Below, piece after piece: positions 1 to 9,040 of a stretch of DNA of 64,000 bases (position 1 is the stretch's first letter; every line of letters starts with the position of its first letter). The notes under the pieces were generated by a model. It did no database searches and was not told where the DNA came from. It saw nothing but the letters and a program-made list of their open reading frames with translations. The stretch covers positions 1-64,000 of the forward strand of contig CAZCFE010000002.1 in NCBI GenBank assembly GCA_964497925.1, in the 5' to 3' direction. This DNA is from CAIYWZ01 sp964497925 (GTDB taxonomy: Bacteria > Pseudomonadota > Alphaproteobacteria > CAIYWZ01). A program made the translations under genes and the position numbers.

Positions 1-564
1 TAAAGCTTTATCTCCAAATAATGAATCAAAAATTTTTGAATTAGGTGATCTTATGGCGCCGTTAATTGTGAAGATGGGGTAATTCTCATCGTGTCTAAAA
101 ACTAAGGCGCGAACTATGGATCCAAGCTCTAAGGAAAGTATTTTAAAATCTTTATTTGCAAGAGTCTTCTTGATCAAGAGTTGCAATTCGTAATGAAAAT
201 CAATTTTGTGAGAGGGTTGAATTTGAAAGGGGAGTTTATCTTCTCGTTTGAATTCTGGAGCGTGACTATCTTCTGATAGTTGGGATTCTCCCACAAATGT
301 TATTTGGCAATTTGTTAAATTCCACTTTGCAAGCCCCGCTTGTAATGGAGGATGCTCTATAACGCTATTTATTTTATCTTGTTTTTCTCTTTCCTCATCT
401 GTTTGAAGCGCATCATGAATTGATCCAGAACACCATTTAATAAATGGAAGGCAGCAGGCAGAACAAGTTGCTTTTCCAATAGAAACGCCAGCAGAAATAG
501 CAATCCCTGTTGCATTTGCTTGAAAATATATAGCAAAAAATAGTATGCAAGTTGCTAATTTCAT
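1..564 (-). CDS. Exported protein of unknown function, C-terminus cut off by the window edge
   Basis: Reading the minus strand from an ATG at 564 gives 188 open codons with no stop before base 1. An AAGGA ribosome site lies 9 nt upstream of the ATG. The first 18 or so residues form a signal peptide (MKLATCILFFAIYFQANA), followed by a Gly/Ala-rich stretch and a Cys-rich core, CSACCLPFIKWCSGSIHDAL. The same core, and a second block (GAIRSPNSKIFDSLF), recur in the protein at 13079-13936, so the two are paralogues. No domain is recognised and no function can be given. Export is inferred from the N-terminus. The gene follows the MarR-type regulator on the same strand after a gap of 93 nt that holds the dyad CTTATC-A-GATAAG at 611-623. 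Confidence 0.8.
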   Translation of the reverse strand, partial: MKLATCILFFAIYFQANATGIAISAGVSIGKATCSACCLPFIKWCSGSIHDALQTDEEREKQDKINSVIEHPPLQAGLAKWNLTNCQITFVGESQLSEDSHAPEFKREDKLPFQIQPSHKIDFHYELQLLIKKTLANKDFKILSLELGSIVRALVFRHDENYPIFTINGAIRSPNSKIFDSLFGDKAL

Positions 565-657
565 GGATTTGATTCCTTATCTTCAATAATTATCTTTTCC
601 TACGGATATACTTATCAGATAAGGGTTAAGTTTGTATTAAATTTGCATAAAATATTT

Positions 658-1119
658 TTATTTACTGCGATATCTGCTTGATAATGTATATGTCCAAAAA
701 TCATCGATTTTTTCAATAGAGTTTAGAATGTCACAAATGTGTTCTTTATTAATACCATATTTTATAAGCATTTGGGCATGATCTTCAATAGAGGAATCCA
801 TTTTCTTGATCAAGTCTTTAGTGTGAGGTGAAGTAAATACATAGTGTGTTCTATGGTCATGTGTTGCTTTTTCTTGAACAAGATATCCATTTTCTACCAT
901 TTTTCGCACGTTGTATGAGATGTTTGTTCCAAAAGATGAAATACGTAAGGATAGATCTCCAATAGGAATACGGTCATCCCCCAGATGTTGTAAAATCATA
1001 AATTGTGTTGACGTAACATTATAGACTCCTAATCTTTCCAATTCTAAACGGATGATCTCCATAAAAAGAGTATGTAGCCTCAAAAATAATTCATTGGCTT
1101 TTATAATGCTTTTTCTCAT
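658..1119 (-). CDS. MarR-family winged-helix transcriptional regulator
   Basis: The 153-residue protein has the MarR layout: an N-terminal dimerisation helix (RKSIIKANELFLRLHTLFME), a helix-turn-helix region (TSTQFMILQHLGDDRIPIGDLS) and a wing ending near VFTSPH, then C-terminal helices for dimerisation. The frame opens at an ATG at 1140, but the second ATG at 1119 has GGAG 8 nt upstream and is preferred. MarR proteins bind DNA as dimers and usually repress their own gene and a neighbour. Candidate targets are the divergent protease gene at 1303 and the downstream exported-protein gene at 564. The ligand cannot be inferred. Confidence 0.82.
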   Translation of the reverse strand: MRKSIIKANELFLRLHTLFMEIIRLELERLGVYNVTSTQFMILQHLGDDRIPIGDLSLRISSFGTNISYNVRKMVENGYLVQEKATHDHRTHYVFTSPHTKDLIKKMDSSIEDHAQMLIKYGINKEHICDILNSIEKIDDFWTYTLSSRYRSK

Positions 1120-1156
1120 AATTGATGCTCCATAGTTCATTATTTCTTAAAAATGG

Positions 1157-1169
1157 TTACCTGTGGTAA
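1157..1169. promoter_or_regulatory. Inverted repeat, candidate MarR operator
   Basis: A perfect dyad TTACC-TGT-GGTAA sits in the 183-nt region between the MarR-type gene and the divergent protease gene, about 38 nt upstream of the preferred MarR start. MarR regulators commonly bind short palindromes in their own promoter. Assignment is inference from position and symmetry. Confidence 0.4.
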
Positions 1170-1243
1170 TTATATTCATAAATAGGTTAATAAATTCTTT
1201 CGGAATAGATAAAATTTAATATAAAAAATATATTCTCGAAAAA

Positions 1244-1271
1244 TTGACAATTTATGAATTTGAGGTACGCT
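1244..1271 (+). promoter_or_regulatory. Sigma-70-type promoter of the exported protease gene
   Basis: TTGACA at 1244-1249 and TACGCT at 1266-1271 are separated by 16 nt, about 30 nt before the ATG at 1303. An AAGGG ribosome site lies 8 nt before the ATG. Confidence 0.5.
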
Positions 1272-1302
1272 TGGTGTGATTCATTAAAGAAAGGGATTTA
1301 AA

Positions 1303-2016
1303 ATGGTTATAATTTTACTTGTGTTATCTGTTTTTTTAAACATGAAGGTTTTGCTGGCAGTTAGTATGGGATATCAATATACAGGCCAAGATATTGAAAA
1401 TATTTTACAATCATCTTTTAAGAAAATACCAATTTCAGGTGAATACAAAAGATTTCATTTAGATGAGAATAATGATTTGGTCCTGATTCCGGACGAAGAT
1501 CAGGATTTTTATAGCATTGTTACTTTTTCAATTAATAATACAAAATTTATCACGCCTTCAGCAGAGCAATCTAGGGGTTTTCATCTATTAGACTATTTTC
1601 GTGAACACGTGACTCGTATTGCAAAAAGTCACAGTTCTCCTATGGAAATTATCATCCCTTATAATCCGGGCGGTCATTGGGTGACGCTTTGGATTAAAGT
1701 CGATGAAGCAAAAGTTGATATGGTATATATTGATTCTCTTAGGGTTGGAGGAGGTACAGGAGTCTTGAGCTCGTTGACTGGTGTAGTTCATGAGTTTTTT
1801 CCAGAAAGGATAATCGAAATCAAGGCGCTTAAGTCTAGAATTCAAAATGATGGAAGCTCGTGTGGAATTCTTACAACTCAAAATATTATGGACATGGTAA
1901 GGGAGATTCCTCTTGAGGAAGGGAAAGATATGACTTTTGAAGAAGTCAGGATGATAAGAGAATCACATTTGTCTGATTTGAGTGCGCATGAAATGTGCTT
2001 AGATATAAAATGTTAA
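1303..2016 (+). CDS. Exported Ulp1-like (clan CE) cysteine protease, candidate effector
   Basis: This 237-residue protein has a hydrophobic N-terminus (residues 1-22) that may act as a signal peptide. Its C-terminal half carries the ordered motifs of clan CE (C48/C55) proteases: GGHW with His125, YIDSL with Asp144, and QNDGSSCG with Gln181 and Cys187. That order (His, Asp, Gln, Cys) is the Ulp1/SENP/ChlaDub/SseL pattern. Members remove ubiquitin or ubiquitin-like modifiers, or act as acetyltransferases. Bacteria have no SUMO or ubiquitin, so such enzymes in symbionts and pathogens usually act on host proteins. The substrate is unknown. The spacing and motifs are seen; host action is inferred. 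It is divergently transcribed from a MarR-type regulator. Confidence 0.72.
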   Translation: MVIILLVLSVFLNMKVLLAVSMGYQYTGQDIENILQSSFKKIPISGEYKRFHLDENNDLVLIPDEDQDFYSIVTFSINNTKFITPSAEQSRGFHLLDYFREHVTRIAKSHSSPMEIIIPYNPGGHWVTLWIKVDEAKVDMVYIDSLRVGGGTGVLSSLTGVVHEFFPERIIEIKALKSRIQNDGSSCGILTTQNIMDMVREIPLEEGKDMTFEEVRMIRESHLSDLSAHEMCLDIKC

Positions 2017-2134
2017 ATGCTGAAAAATATAGGGGAAATTTGCTATGGAAATGTTTCTTGGTTGACTTATTTTTAAAGCCATCTTAAAGTAAGACCCAGT
2101 GAATTATAAGTTTTATATGAGGATTAATGGGTAA

Positions 2135-3577
2135 ATGTTAGAGACGCTGCGTCATTTTTTAAAAACTTGGGTTGCAAAAGTTTTATTAGGTTTTGTGATG
2201 TTAAGTTTTGGGGTTTTCTTTGGGATTTCAGATATCACACGTAATATTGGAGTAAAATCTTATGTGGCAAAAGTTGGGTCTAGAGAGATTACTGTTAAAG
2301 AATTTCAAAAAGAGATATATCGTCAAACTGAGGCTATATCTATCATGATGAAGAAACGTGTAAGCCTTGAAGAGTTAAGGGCGGCGGGTCTGGAAAAGCA
2401 AATTTTAAGTCAAATGATTGGGCGTCGTTTAATTGAGCTGGAGCTTGAGAAAATGAATGTTTCAATCCCAGATGATCGTGCACGTGAAGAAATATATAAA
2501 CAAAAGCAATTTCGTGATCAAAATGGTCTTTTTGACCATGCTGCTTTTGAAAGATTTTTAAGGATACGTGGGTATACAGAAAAAGAATTCATGGATTTGT
2601 ATAAGCATGATATGGCGACGAAAGTTCTGCTTTCGGCAATTGCTAATGGAGTTCGAGTATCTCCTACTTTTGTGGACATAATTTATGATTATATGGAGAG
2701 GCCAAGAGAAGTACGTGTGGTTAAAATTCCTTTTGATACATTGCCATTTTCAAATAGTCAAGACAAACCTTTGGAAGAGTTTTATATAGCACATAAAGAT
2801 GATTTTAAACGTCCTGAGTATAGAAAAATTGAATATCATGTTTTATCAAAAGAGAAGCTTGATAAAAGCCGTGAAATTGAAGATAAATTGGCCTCTGGGA
2901 AGAGTTTTAAAGAGGTTGCTGCCGAATTATCTTTAAAAATTCAAACGATGGACTACATCGATGCTAATGGGACATTTCAGGATAAGAAAAAAACCGATAA
3001 ATTATCCCAAGACCCTTCGTTTTTAGAGACTGTTTTTTCAACCAATGAAAACATGGACTCAATGCTATTTGAGCTTCAAAGTGGTGATTGGTGTGTTTTG
3101 CATGTCTCATCTTTATTGCCGGCTCATGTTCCAGCGTTTGAAACAATTAAACCAGAAGTGATAAAAGCTGCAAAGTTTGATGAGCAAAAGAAAAATTCTC
3201 AAAAACTTGGAAGTGAAATTGTAGATGCTCTTAAATCTCAAAAAGGTGATTTAGATATGTTTGCAAAAAAATACAAGCAAACAGTTTCTGTCTATAAAAA
3301 CATTGTAAGAAATATTCAAGATGAAAAAAAATCTGTTTTCCCAATGAATGTTCTTGATAAAATTATGACAATTAAATATGAAGGCTTTGCCGCCATTCCT
3401 GGGGATGATCATCTTTTAATCGTATCTGTTCCTCATCCAATGCCGCGTGATGAAGAGAAAAAGAAGAAAGACTATGAAGCTTTTTCTGATCGTGTTGACG
3501 GGTTGATTGGGAATGATATTGTAAAAGCCTATATTGCTAATCTTGAAAAAGCTTATGGCGTGGAAATCGTTAAGTGA
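2135..3577 (+). CDS. ppiD: PpiD/SurA-type periplasmic folding factor (SurA_N domain)
   Basis: The 480-residue protein begins with the PpiD signature: a short cytoplasmic tail (MLETLRHFLKTWVAKVLLG) running into one membrane helix at about 14-33, then a SurA-like N-terminal chaperone domain (about 40-190, with VAKVGSREITVKEFQKE). The C-terminal half aligns loosely with the region where PpiD has a parvulin domain, but no clear parvulin motif was seen, so prolyl isomerase activity is uncertain. It is shorter than E. coli PpiD (about 620 residues). The family is anchored in the inner membrane near the Sec translocon and helps exported proteins fold. The gene abuts the downstream aminopeptidase (TGATG). 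Confidence 0.75.
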   Translation: MLETLRHFLKTWVAKVLLGFVMLSFGVFFGISDITRNIGVKSYVAKVGSREITVKEFQKEIYRQTEAISIMMKKRVSLEELRAAGLEKQILSQMIGRRLIELELEKMNVSIPDDRAREEIYKQKQFRDQNGLFDHAAFERFLRIRGYTEKEFMDLYKHDMATKVLLSAIANGVRVSPTFVDIIYDYMERPREVRVVKIPFDTLPFSNSQDKPLEEFYIAHKDDFKRPEYRKIEYHVLSKEKLDKSREIEDKLASGKSFKEVAAELSLKIQTMDYIDANGTFQDKKKTDKLSQDPSFLETVFSTNENMDSMLFELQSGDWCVLHVSSLLPAHVPAFETIKPEVIKAAKFDEQKKNSQKLGSEIVDALKSQKGDLDMFAKKYKQTVSVYKNIVRNIQDEKKSVFPMNVLDKIMTIKYEGFAAIPGDDHLLIVSVPHPMPRDEEKKKKDYEAFSDRVDGLIGNDIVKAYIANLEKAYGVEIVK

Positions 3578-4530
3578 TGAGAGGTTTGTATCCTGATATA
3601 CAGCCTTACAATACAGGCTTTTTAAGAGTTTCTGATATTCATGAAATTTATTTTGAAGAGTGTGGAAATCCAAATGGCATTCCTGTTGTGTTTATTCATG
3701 GAGGCCCTGGAGCTGGAATTTCTGATTCTTCCCGAAGATTTTTTGATCCTGAGTTTTATCGTATAATCTTGTTTGATCAAAGAGGCGCGCCAAAATCCAA
3801 ACCATTTGCGCAAATGGAGGATAATACTCCTCATTTATTGGCGCAAGATATTGAAAAATTAAAAAACCATTTAAGCGTCCAAAAATGGCTTTTATTTGGA
3901 GGATCATGGGGAAGTACGCTTTCATTCTTATACGCGCAACTTTACCCGCAAAGCTGCCTTGGCTTAATTTTGCGAGGAATTTGGTTGTTTAGAAAAGATG
4001 ATTTTGATTGGTTCTTTAATGCACCAAAAAAGATGGCTCCTGATCACTGGCGTGAGTTTATTAATTTCTTGCCGCAAGATGAACGCAGCGATTATTTTGA
4101 AAATTATTATAATCGTATTATGGATCCAAATCCAGAAATCCATATGCCAGCAGCTAGAGCTTTTGCGAAATTCGAAGCAGACAATTCGACATTGATTCCA
4201 AATGGAAAAAATGCACATATTGTCAAAGATAAAACGGCGTCACTTGGCATTTCTAGAGCTGAGATTTTCTATATGCGGAATAACCAATTTGAAGATCAAA
4301 ACTATTTAATAAATAATATGTATAAAATAAAAGATTTGCCTCTTTCTATGGTACATGGAAGATATGATATTGTGTGTCCAATAGAAGCAGCCTTTTTGGT
4401 AAAAGATGTGCTTCCTAATGCAAAACTTGTGATTGTAAATGATGCGGGGCATTCTGCGTACGAACCTGGCATTATGCAGGCGTTGATGAGTGAAACAGAA
4501 GAATTTAAAATAAAATATAAAGGAGAATAA
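3577..4530 (+). CDS. pip: Proline iminopeptidase (alpha/beta hydrolase, S33)
   Basis: The protein releases N-terminal proline from peptides in the cytoplasm. Visible motifs are HGGPGAG (oxyanion loop), DQRG, the nucleophile elbow GGSWGS with the catalytic Ser near residue 110, and a late Asp (GRYDIVCP) and His (AGHSAYE). Length (317 residues) is normal for the family. The usual DQRGCGRS is replaced by DQRGAPKS. The frame opens at GTG 3574, but the ATG at 3577 overlaps the ppiD stop by one base (TGATG) and is the preferred, translationally coupled start. Confidence 0.88.
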   Translation: MRGLYPDIQPYNTGFLRVSDIHEIYFEECGNPNGIPVVFIHGGPGAGISDSSRRFFDPEFYRIILFDQRGAPKSKPFAQMEDNTPHLLAQDIEKLKNHLSVQKWLLFGGSWGSTLSFLYAQLYPQSCLGLILRGIWLFRKDDFDWFFNAPKKMAPDHWREFINFLPQDERSDYFENYYNRIMDPNPEIHMPAARAFAKFEADNSTLIPNGKNAHIVKDKTASLGISRAEIFYMRNNQFEDQNYLINNMYKIKDLPLSMVHGRYDIVCPIEAAFLVKDVLPNAKLVIVNDAGHSAYEPGIMQALMSETEEFKIKYKGE

Positions 4531-4532
4531 AA

Positions 4533-5345
4533 ATGAGTGGCTTAATGAAGGGCAAAAAAGGCATTATTATGGGAGTGGCGAATGATCGCTCTCTTGCTTG
4601 GGGTATAGCTGAGAAACTTTATGAACACGGAGCAGAAATTGGTTTTACATATCAAAATGATGTTTTGGGAAAGCGTGTTCTAAAGCTTGCCGAAGAAGCA
4701 GGATCAGATTTTATCGTCCCTTGTGATGTGCGTGATAATGATAGCGTTGCTGAAGTTTTCAATCAAGCTGAAAAAAAATGGGGTAAAATTGATTTCGTGA
4801 TTCATGCAATTGCTTTCTCAGATAAAGATGAATTACGTGGAGAATATGCAAATACCAGCCGAGCAAACTTTAATCAAGCCTTAGATATTTCTTGTTATTC
4901 ATTTACAATTGTTGCAAAAGAAGCTGGACGTATTATGAATGAGGGCGGTTCAATGCTGACTCTTTCGTATTATGGAGCAGAAAAAGTTATGCCGCATTAT
5001 AATGTTATGGGAATTGCAAAAGCAGCTCTTGAATCAAGTGTTCGTTATTTGGCGTCTGACTTTGGACCAAAACAAATCAGAGTTAATGCAATTTCTGCAG
5101 GACCAGTTAGAACCCTGGCTTCTTCTGGTATTGGAGATTTTCACTATATTTTAAAATGGAACCAACATAATACGCCTCTTCGTAGAAATACAACTTTGGA
5201 AGATGTTGGCGGCGCCGGTTTGTTCTTGCTTTCTGATTTAGCTTCTGGGGTGACAGGTGAAGTTTTACATGTGGACTCAGGATATCATGTTGTGGGGATG
5301 CGTGCCCTTGATGCACCAGAAATGCCATTTAAGGAAAAAGAATAG
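4533..5345 (+). CDS. fabI: Enoyl-[acyl-carrier-protein] reductase (NADH)
   Basis: This enzyme performs the last reduction of the type II fatty-acid elongation cycle. The 270-residue protein is an atypical short-chain dehydrogenase. The FabI-specific glycine region IMGVANDRSLAWGIA lies at 12-26. The catalytic residues Tyr146, Tyr156 and Lys163 (YNVMGIAK) fall at the same numbers as in E. coli FabI. ISAGPVRTLA is the substrate-binding loop. An AAAGGAG site precedes the ATG. It starts 2 nt after pip and is followed closely by sppA, suggesting co-transcription. FabI is the triclosan/isoniazid-class target in other bacteria. Confidence 0.95.
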   Translation: MSGLMKGKKGIIMGVANDRSLAWGIAEKLYEHGAEIGFTYQNDVLGKRVLKLAEEAGSDFIVPCDVRDNDSVAEVFNQAEKKWGKIDFVIHAIAFSDKDELRGEYANTSRANFNQALDISCYSFTIVAKEAGRIMNEGGSMLTLSYYGAEKVMPHYNVMGIAKAALESSVRYLASDFGPKQIRVNAISAGPVRTLASSGIGDFHYILKWNQHNTPLRRNTTLEDVGGAGLFLLSDLASGVTGEVLHVDSGYHVVGMRALDAPEMPFKEKE

Positions 5346-5350
5346 TTTTG

Positions 5351-7081
5351 ATGAAAAGTATTTTAAAATGGATAAAAAAAGCGACCATTTTTTGGTTCGT
5401 TAGTGTTGGGATATTTGTAACATTTAGCTTTTTTATAGGCCTATTTTTCAGCTTGAAATCAAGCATTCCAGAATTGCCCAAGACTGCCATTTTAAAATTA
5501 GATATTGCCGGAGAGCTTTCCGAGAAAGACGATATTGATTTTTTAAGCAATTTTCGATCTGGTTCTAAAAAAAGGCTCTATGATACATGTAATTTAATCA
5601 ATCAAGCAGCTAAGGATGTAAATATTCAAGCTATTTTTGTAAGGTTGCTTCCTTTGGGAACTTCTTTTGCTCAAACGCAAGAACTACAAAATGCATTTTT
5701 AAATTTCAAGAAAAATGGAAAAAAATTGTATCTTTATGCTAGTTCTTTCCAATCTTCAAGAGAGTACTATTTAGCTTCTGTTTTTGATGAAATTTATATG
5801 TTACCTTTGGGGCATGTAGGGATTTCAGGTCTTTATTTTTCAGTTCCTTTTGTCAAAGAATTTTTAGATAAATGGCAAATTGTCCCTCATGCGATTCAAG
5901 CAGGAAAATATAAATCTGCTCCTGAAATGTTCACCAATAAAGATTTTTCAAATGAACATAAGGAATCTCTATTGTCCATTTTAACCTCTATTGAAAATAC
6001 ATTAATTCAAGACATTGGAAATTTTAGAAAAATTGACCACGTTAGATCTTTATTTGAACAAGGACATTTGAATGCTAATGAGGCCTTGCAGGCAAAGCTT
6101 ATCACGCATATTGATTCTTATAAAAAATGTGAAGATAAAGTTTTGGAAAAATATGCTAAAGATGCAAAATTTTATCAAGCTAAAGACTATGAAATTTTAA
6201 TTGATAAACGATCAAAAAAAGATGCTCAAAAAAAAATAGCTCTTTTGGTTTTGTCAGGGGAAATTCATGATGATCAAAATTTATCACATAGCCCATTGCA
6301 GGACACAAAGGTAATTCGTCCGGCTTTTGTTGAAAAGCATCTAAAAACTTTGATGAAAGATGAAAAAATTGCAGCTGTTATATTGCGTATAGATTCGCCA
6401 GGAGGGTCTGCTGTTGCGTCAGAGGAAATTTGGAATCAAATTACAGACTTCAGAAAAACAAAGCCTATAATTGCTTCTATGGGCTCTATAGCGGCATCTG
6501 GGGGGTATTATATTGCAAGCGCATGTGATAAGATCGTTGCTCAGCCATTAACCATTACAGGATCCATAGGAGCATTTAGCGGGAAATTGAACATATCTCA
6601 ATTTTTTCAAAATTTAGGCATTCATTTTGGATCTTTATATACAATGGAAAGCGCAACCCTTAATAGCTTTAACGCTGACTATTCTCCAAAACAAAAAGAA
6701 AAAATGAAAAAAGATATTAATTTTGTCTATGACTTTTTCAAAAAAAGAGTAGCGCAAGGGCGAAATCTTTCAGAAGAACAAGTGGAAAAATCAGCCCAAG
6801 GGCGTGTATGGACCGGTCTTCAAGCAAAAGAAAGAAATCTTATAGATGAGCTTGGTGGCGTTGAAGAAGCATTTGAGCTCTCAAAGAAAATGATAAAACC
6901 TGAAAAAGATGAAAAAATCGAACTTTATGTTTATTCTCCACGTATTAAAATGATAGATCTTTTGATGGGAGCCCTTGGTTTTGATAATGACGTTTTGGAT
7001 GGCGAATTTTCGGTTGTTGAATTTTTTAAAAGCCACCTTAAATCAATCTTTTCAGTTTCTATGTTTGAAATTCGTGGGTAG
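5351..7081 (+). CDS. sppA: Signal peptide peptidase SppA, 67-kDa type
   Basis: SppA is an inner-membrane serine protease that degrades cleaved signal peptides in the periplasm. The 576-residue protein has one N-terminal membrane helix (about 13-36) and the duplicated S49 fold. The general-base lysine is in the first half (QAGKYKSAPEMFT) and the nucleophile Ser is in the second half (SPGGSAVASEEIW), as in the E. coli 67-kDa form where one active site is shared by both halves. The frame opens at TTG 5348; the adjacent ATG at 5351 is taken as the start. It lies 5 nt after fabI. Confidence 0.93.
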   Translation: MKSILKWIKKATIFWFVSVGIFVTFSFFIGLFFSLKSSIPELPKTAILKLDIAGELSEKDDIDFLSNFRSGSKKRLYDTCNLINQAAKDVNIQAIFVRLLPLGTSFAQTQELQNAFLNFKKNGKKLYLYASSFQSSREYYLASVFDEIYMLPLGHVGISGLYFSVPFVKEFLDKWQIVPHAIQAGKYKSAPEMFTNKDFSNEHKESLLSILTSIENTLIQDIGNFRKIDHVRSLFEQGHLNANEALQAKLITHIDSYKKCEDKVLEKYAKDAKFYQAKDYEILIDKRSKKDAQKKIALLVLSGEIHDDQNLSHSPLQDTKVIRPAFVEKHLKTLMKDEKIAAVILRIDSPGGSAVASEEIWNQITDFRKTKPIIASMGSIAASGGYYIASACDKIVAQPLTITGSIGAFSGKLNISQFFQNLGIHFGSLYTMESATLNSFNADYSPKQKEKMKKDINFVYDFFKKRVAQGRNLSEEQVEKSAQGRVWTGLQAKERNLIDELGGVEEAFELSKKMIKPEKDEKIELYVYSPRIKMIDLLMGALGFDNDVLDGEFSVVEFFKSHLKSIFSVSMFEIRG

Positions 7082-7157
7082 TTTAAAGGGTGAGAATGGC
7101 GATAAACATAATGGATTATCACTATTGTTTTCTTTTAAAGTAAAAAGTGATTAAAAT

Positions 7158-8906
7158 TTACAAATGAATTATTTTTGCATCTTCAATTAAAAATTTGACC
7201 TTCGGATTATCTGGGAAAAATGTATCGTATTGCAATGTTCCGATGACTTCTATTGGTGTTTGAGGCGGAAGTTTTGATAGGATTTCAAGAGGAGTTCCTT
7301 GGGTCCTAAATGCCATTGCTTGGAGTTTTTCTCCTTTACTATTTGCTAGTGTAAGCCTTATGTGTCCACCTGACAGGACATCACTCCATGCAATTGTGCA
7401 CATAATCAATCTAAATGTTGGGGTAGGGTTTCCCATTCCAAAAGGGGAAAATCGATCAATTTCAAGACATAGCTCTTTTGTTGCTCTGGGGATATCAATC
7501 ACGCAATTGTAAATTAGATCTGGCTTCACCTCTTCACCTTGAAAAACATCAAAGAATTCTTTTTCCATGAAATCTTGAAATCCATCTAATTGATTTTTAT
7601 ATAAGGAGCATCCAGCAGCAGCACTATGTCCGCCTCCACTGATGATGATTCCTTGTTCTGATGCTTTATGAAAGAGTTGTCCAATATTAAATCCGGATAT
7701 AGACCTTGCTGAAGCTTTACATGTTCCATCTGCGTTTATGGTCATAACAATTGTTGGTTTATGAAAATGATCTTTAATTCTTCCGGCAATAATTCCAATA
7801 ACACCTTGATGAAAGTTTTCGCTTGCGATAATGAGCACAGAGTGATCTGTTTTTAGTTCGGCTTGAGCAAAGGCATCTTGCAACATTTTTTTTTCTAAAG
7901 CTTGGCGTTCTTGATTTAAATAATCAAGCTGTGCTGCAATGGAAAGTGCTTCGTTTGGGTCTTGTTGAGTCAAAAGTTGGACTCCTAAATTTGATTGGCC
8001 AATACGGCCTCCTGCATTAATTCTGGGGCCAAACATAAAACCAAGATGATAGGCCGTGATATTATCCTTTATTTTGATGAAGTCTCCAAGAACACTTAAT
8101 CCAAGGTTGGATTTTGAATTTAAAATTTTTAATCCTTGGGTTACATATGATCTATTAAGTCCTGTTAATGGCATCATGTCACACACGGTTCCAAGAGCAA
8201 CAAGATCAAGAAAAGAAAAAAGATCTGGTTCTTGAGTGTTTTTATACCATCCTAAATCTCGGAGACGTCTATTGACTGAAATAATAAAAAGAAATGCAAG
8301 TCCTGCTGTGCATAATGATTTGCAAGCAGATGTCTCATCTTGCCTGTTGGGGTTTATAATAGCTCTCACATTTGGGAGGGTCTCTTGGGAAATATGGTGA
8401 TCTATTATGATGATATCGCATTTATCAAATATATTGAATAGCTCTATATTGGTTGTTCCACAATCAAGAATGATGATGATATTTGCACCCATTGCATGAA
8501 GCTTTTCCAACGCTTCTTTGTTGGGACCGTACCCTTCCTTTATTCGATCAGGAATATGAACCATTGAATCGATATTAAAAATACGAAAAAAATTAACTAA
8601 AATGGCCGAAGATGTTGCTCCATCTACATCAAAATCTCCCAAAATTCCGACTTTTCCTTGATTTTGAATCAAGGAGGCTATAGCTTGAGAAGCTTTGGCC
8701 ATGTCTAATAAGTGATCTGGATCAGGTAAAGAGCTTTTTAGTGTAGGGGATAAGAAATTTTCAATTTCTGTATATTCTAATTTTTTTTGTGCTAAAAATT
8801 TAGAGGATGCTTCTGAAAAACCATGTTTTTGGCATATATAGTCTTTTTTTTGTGGATCAAAAGATGCTTCAATCCATTTTTTCCCCAGTATAGAAAGATG
8901 ATGCAA
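7158..8906 (-). CDS. recJ: Single-stranded-DNA-specific exonuclease RecJ
   Basis: RecJ degrades single-stranded DNA 5' to 3' in recombination and mismatch repair. The 582-residue protein has the DHH phosphoesterase motifs: DFDVDG at 91-96, the DCG block at 148-150 and DHH at 169-171. The DHHA1 motif GGGHSAAAG and a C-terminal OB-fold region follow. The start codon is TTG at 8906; a GGAG lies 11 nt upstream and no in-frame ATG is nearby. The gene converges on sppA and is divergent from yajC. Confidence 0.93.
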   Translation of the reverse strand: MHHLSILGKKWIEASFDPQKKDYICQKHGFSEASSKFLAQKKLEYTEIENFLSPTLKSSLPDPDHLLDMAKASQAIASLIQNQGKVGILGDFDVDGATSSAILVNFFRIFNIDSMVHIPDRIKEGYGPNKEALEKLHAMGANIIIILDCGTTNIELFNIFDKCDIIIIDHHISQETLPNVRAIINPNRQDETSACKSLCTAGLAFLFIISVNRRLRDLGWYKNTQEPDLFSFLDLVALGTVCDMMPLTGLNRSYVTQGLKILNSKSNLGLSVLGDFIKIKDNITAYHLGFMFGPRINAGGRIGQSNLGVQLLTQQDPNEALSIAAQLDYLNQERQALEKKMLQDAFAQAELKTDHSVLIIASENFHQGVIGIIAGRIKDHFHKPTIVMTINADGTCKASARSISGFNIGQLFHKASEQGIIISGGGHSAAAGCSLYKNQLDGFQDFMEKEFFDVFQGEEVKPDLIYNCVIDIPRATKELCLEIDRFSPFGMGNPTPTFRLIMCTIAWSDVLSGGHIRLTLANSKGEKLQAMAFRTQGTPLEILSKLPPQTPIEVIGTLQYDTFFPDNPKVKFLIEDAKIIHL

Positions 8907-8959
8907 TTTGATAAAATCTCCAAATCTTAAAATATTCTTTTGATTTTTTATTTAAAAAC

Positions 8960-8975
8960 GTACACAATGGTGTAC
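8960..8975. promoter_or_regulatory. Dyad GTACAC-AATG-GTGTAC between recJ and yajC
   Basis: Perfect 6-bp arms with a 4-nt centre lie in the 134-nt divergent region. Such a compact symmetric element is typical of a repressor operator, but no binding protein can be named. Confidence 0.4.
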
Positions 8976-8989
8976 TGATAAATAACACA

Positions 8990-9015
8990 ATAATCAATTT
9001 AATGGAATTGATTAT
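8990..9015. promoter_or_regulatory. 10-bp inverted repeat upstream of yajC
   Basis: Arms ATAATCAATT (8990-8999) and AATTGATTAT (9006-9015) are perfect complements around a 6-nt spacer. The element ends 25 nt before the yajC start, so it could be an operator or a hairpin in the 5' leader of the yajC-secD-secF mRNA. The function is inferred only from position. Confidence 0.4.
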
Positions 9016-9040
9016 AAATAATAAATGGAGAATTTAAATA

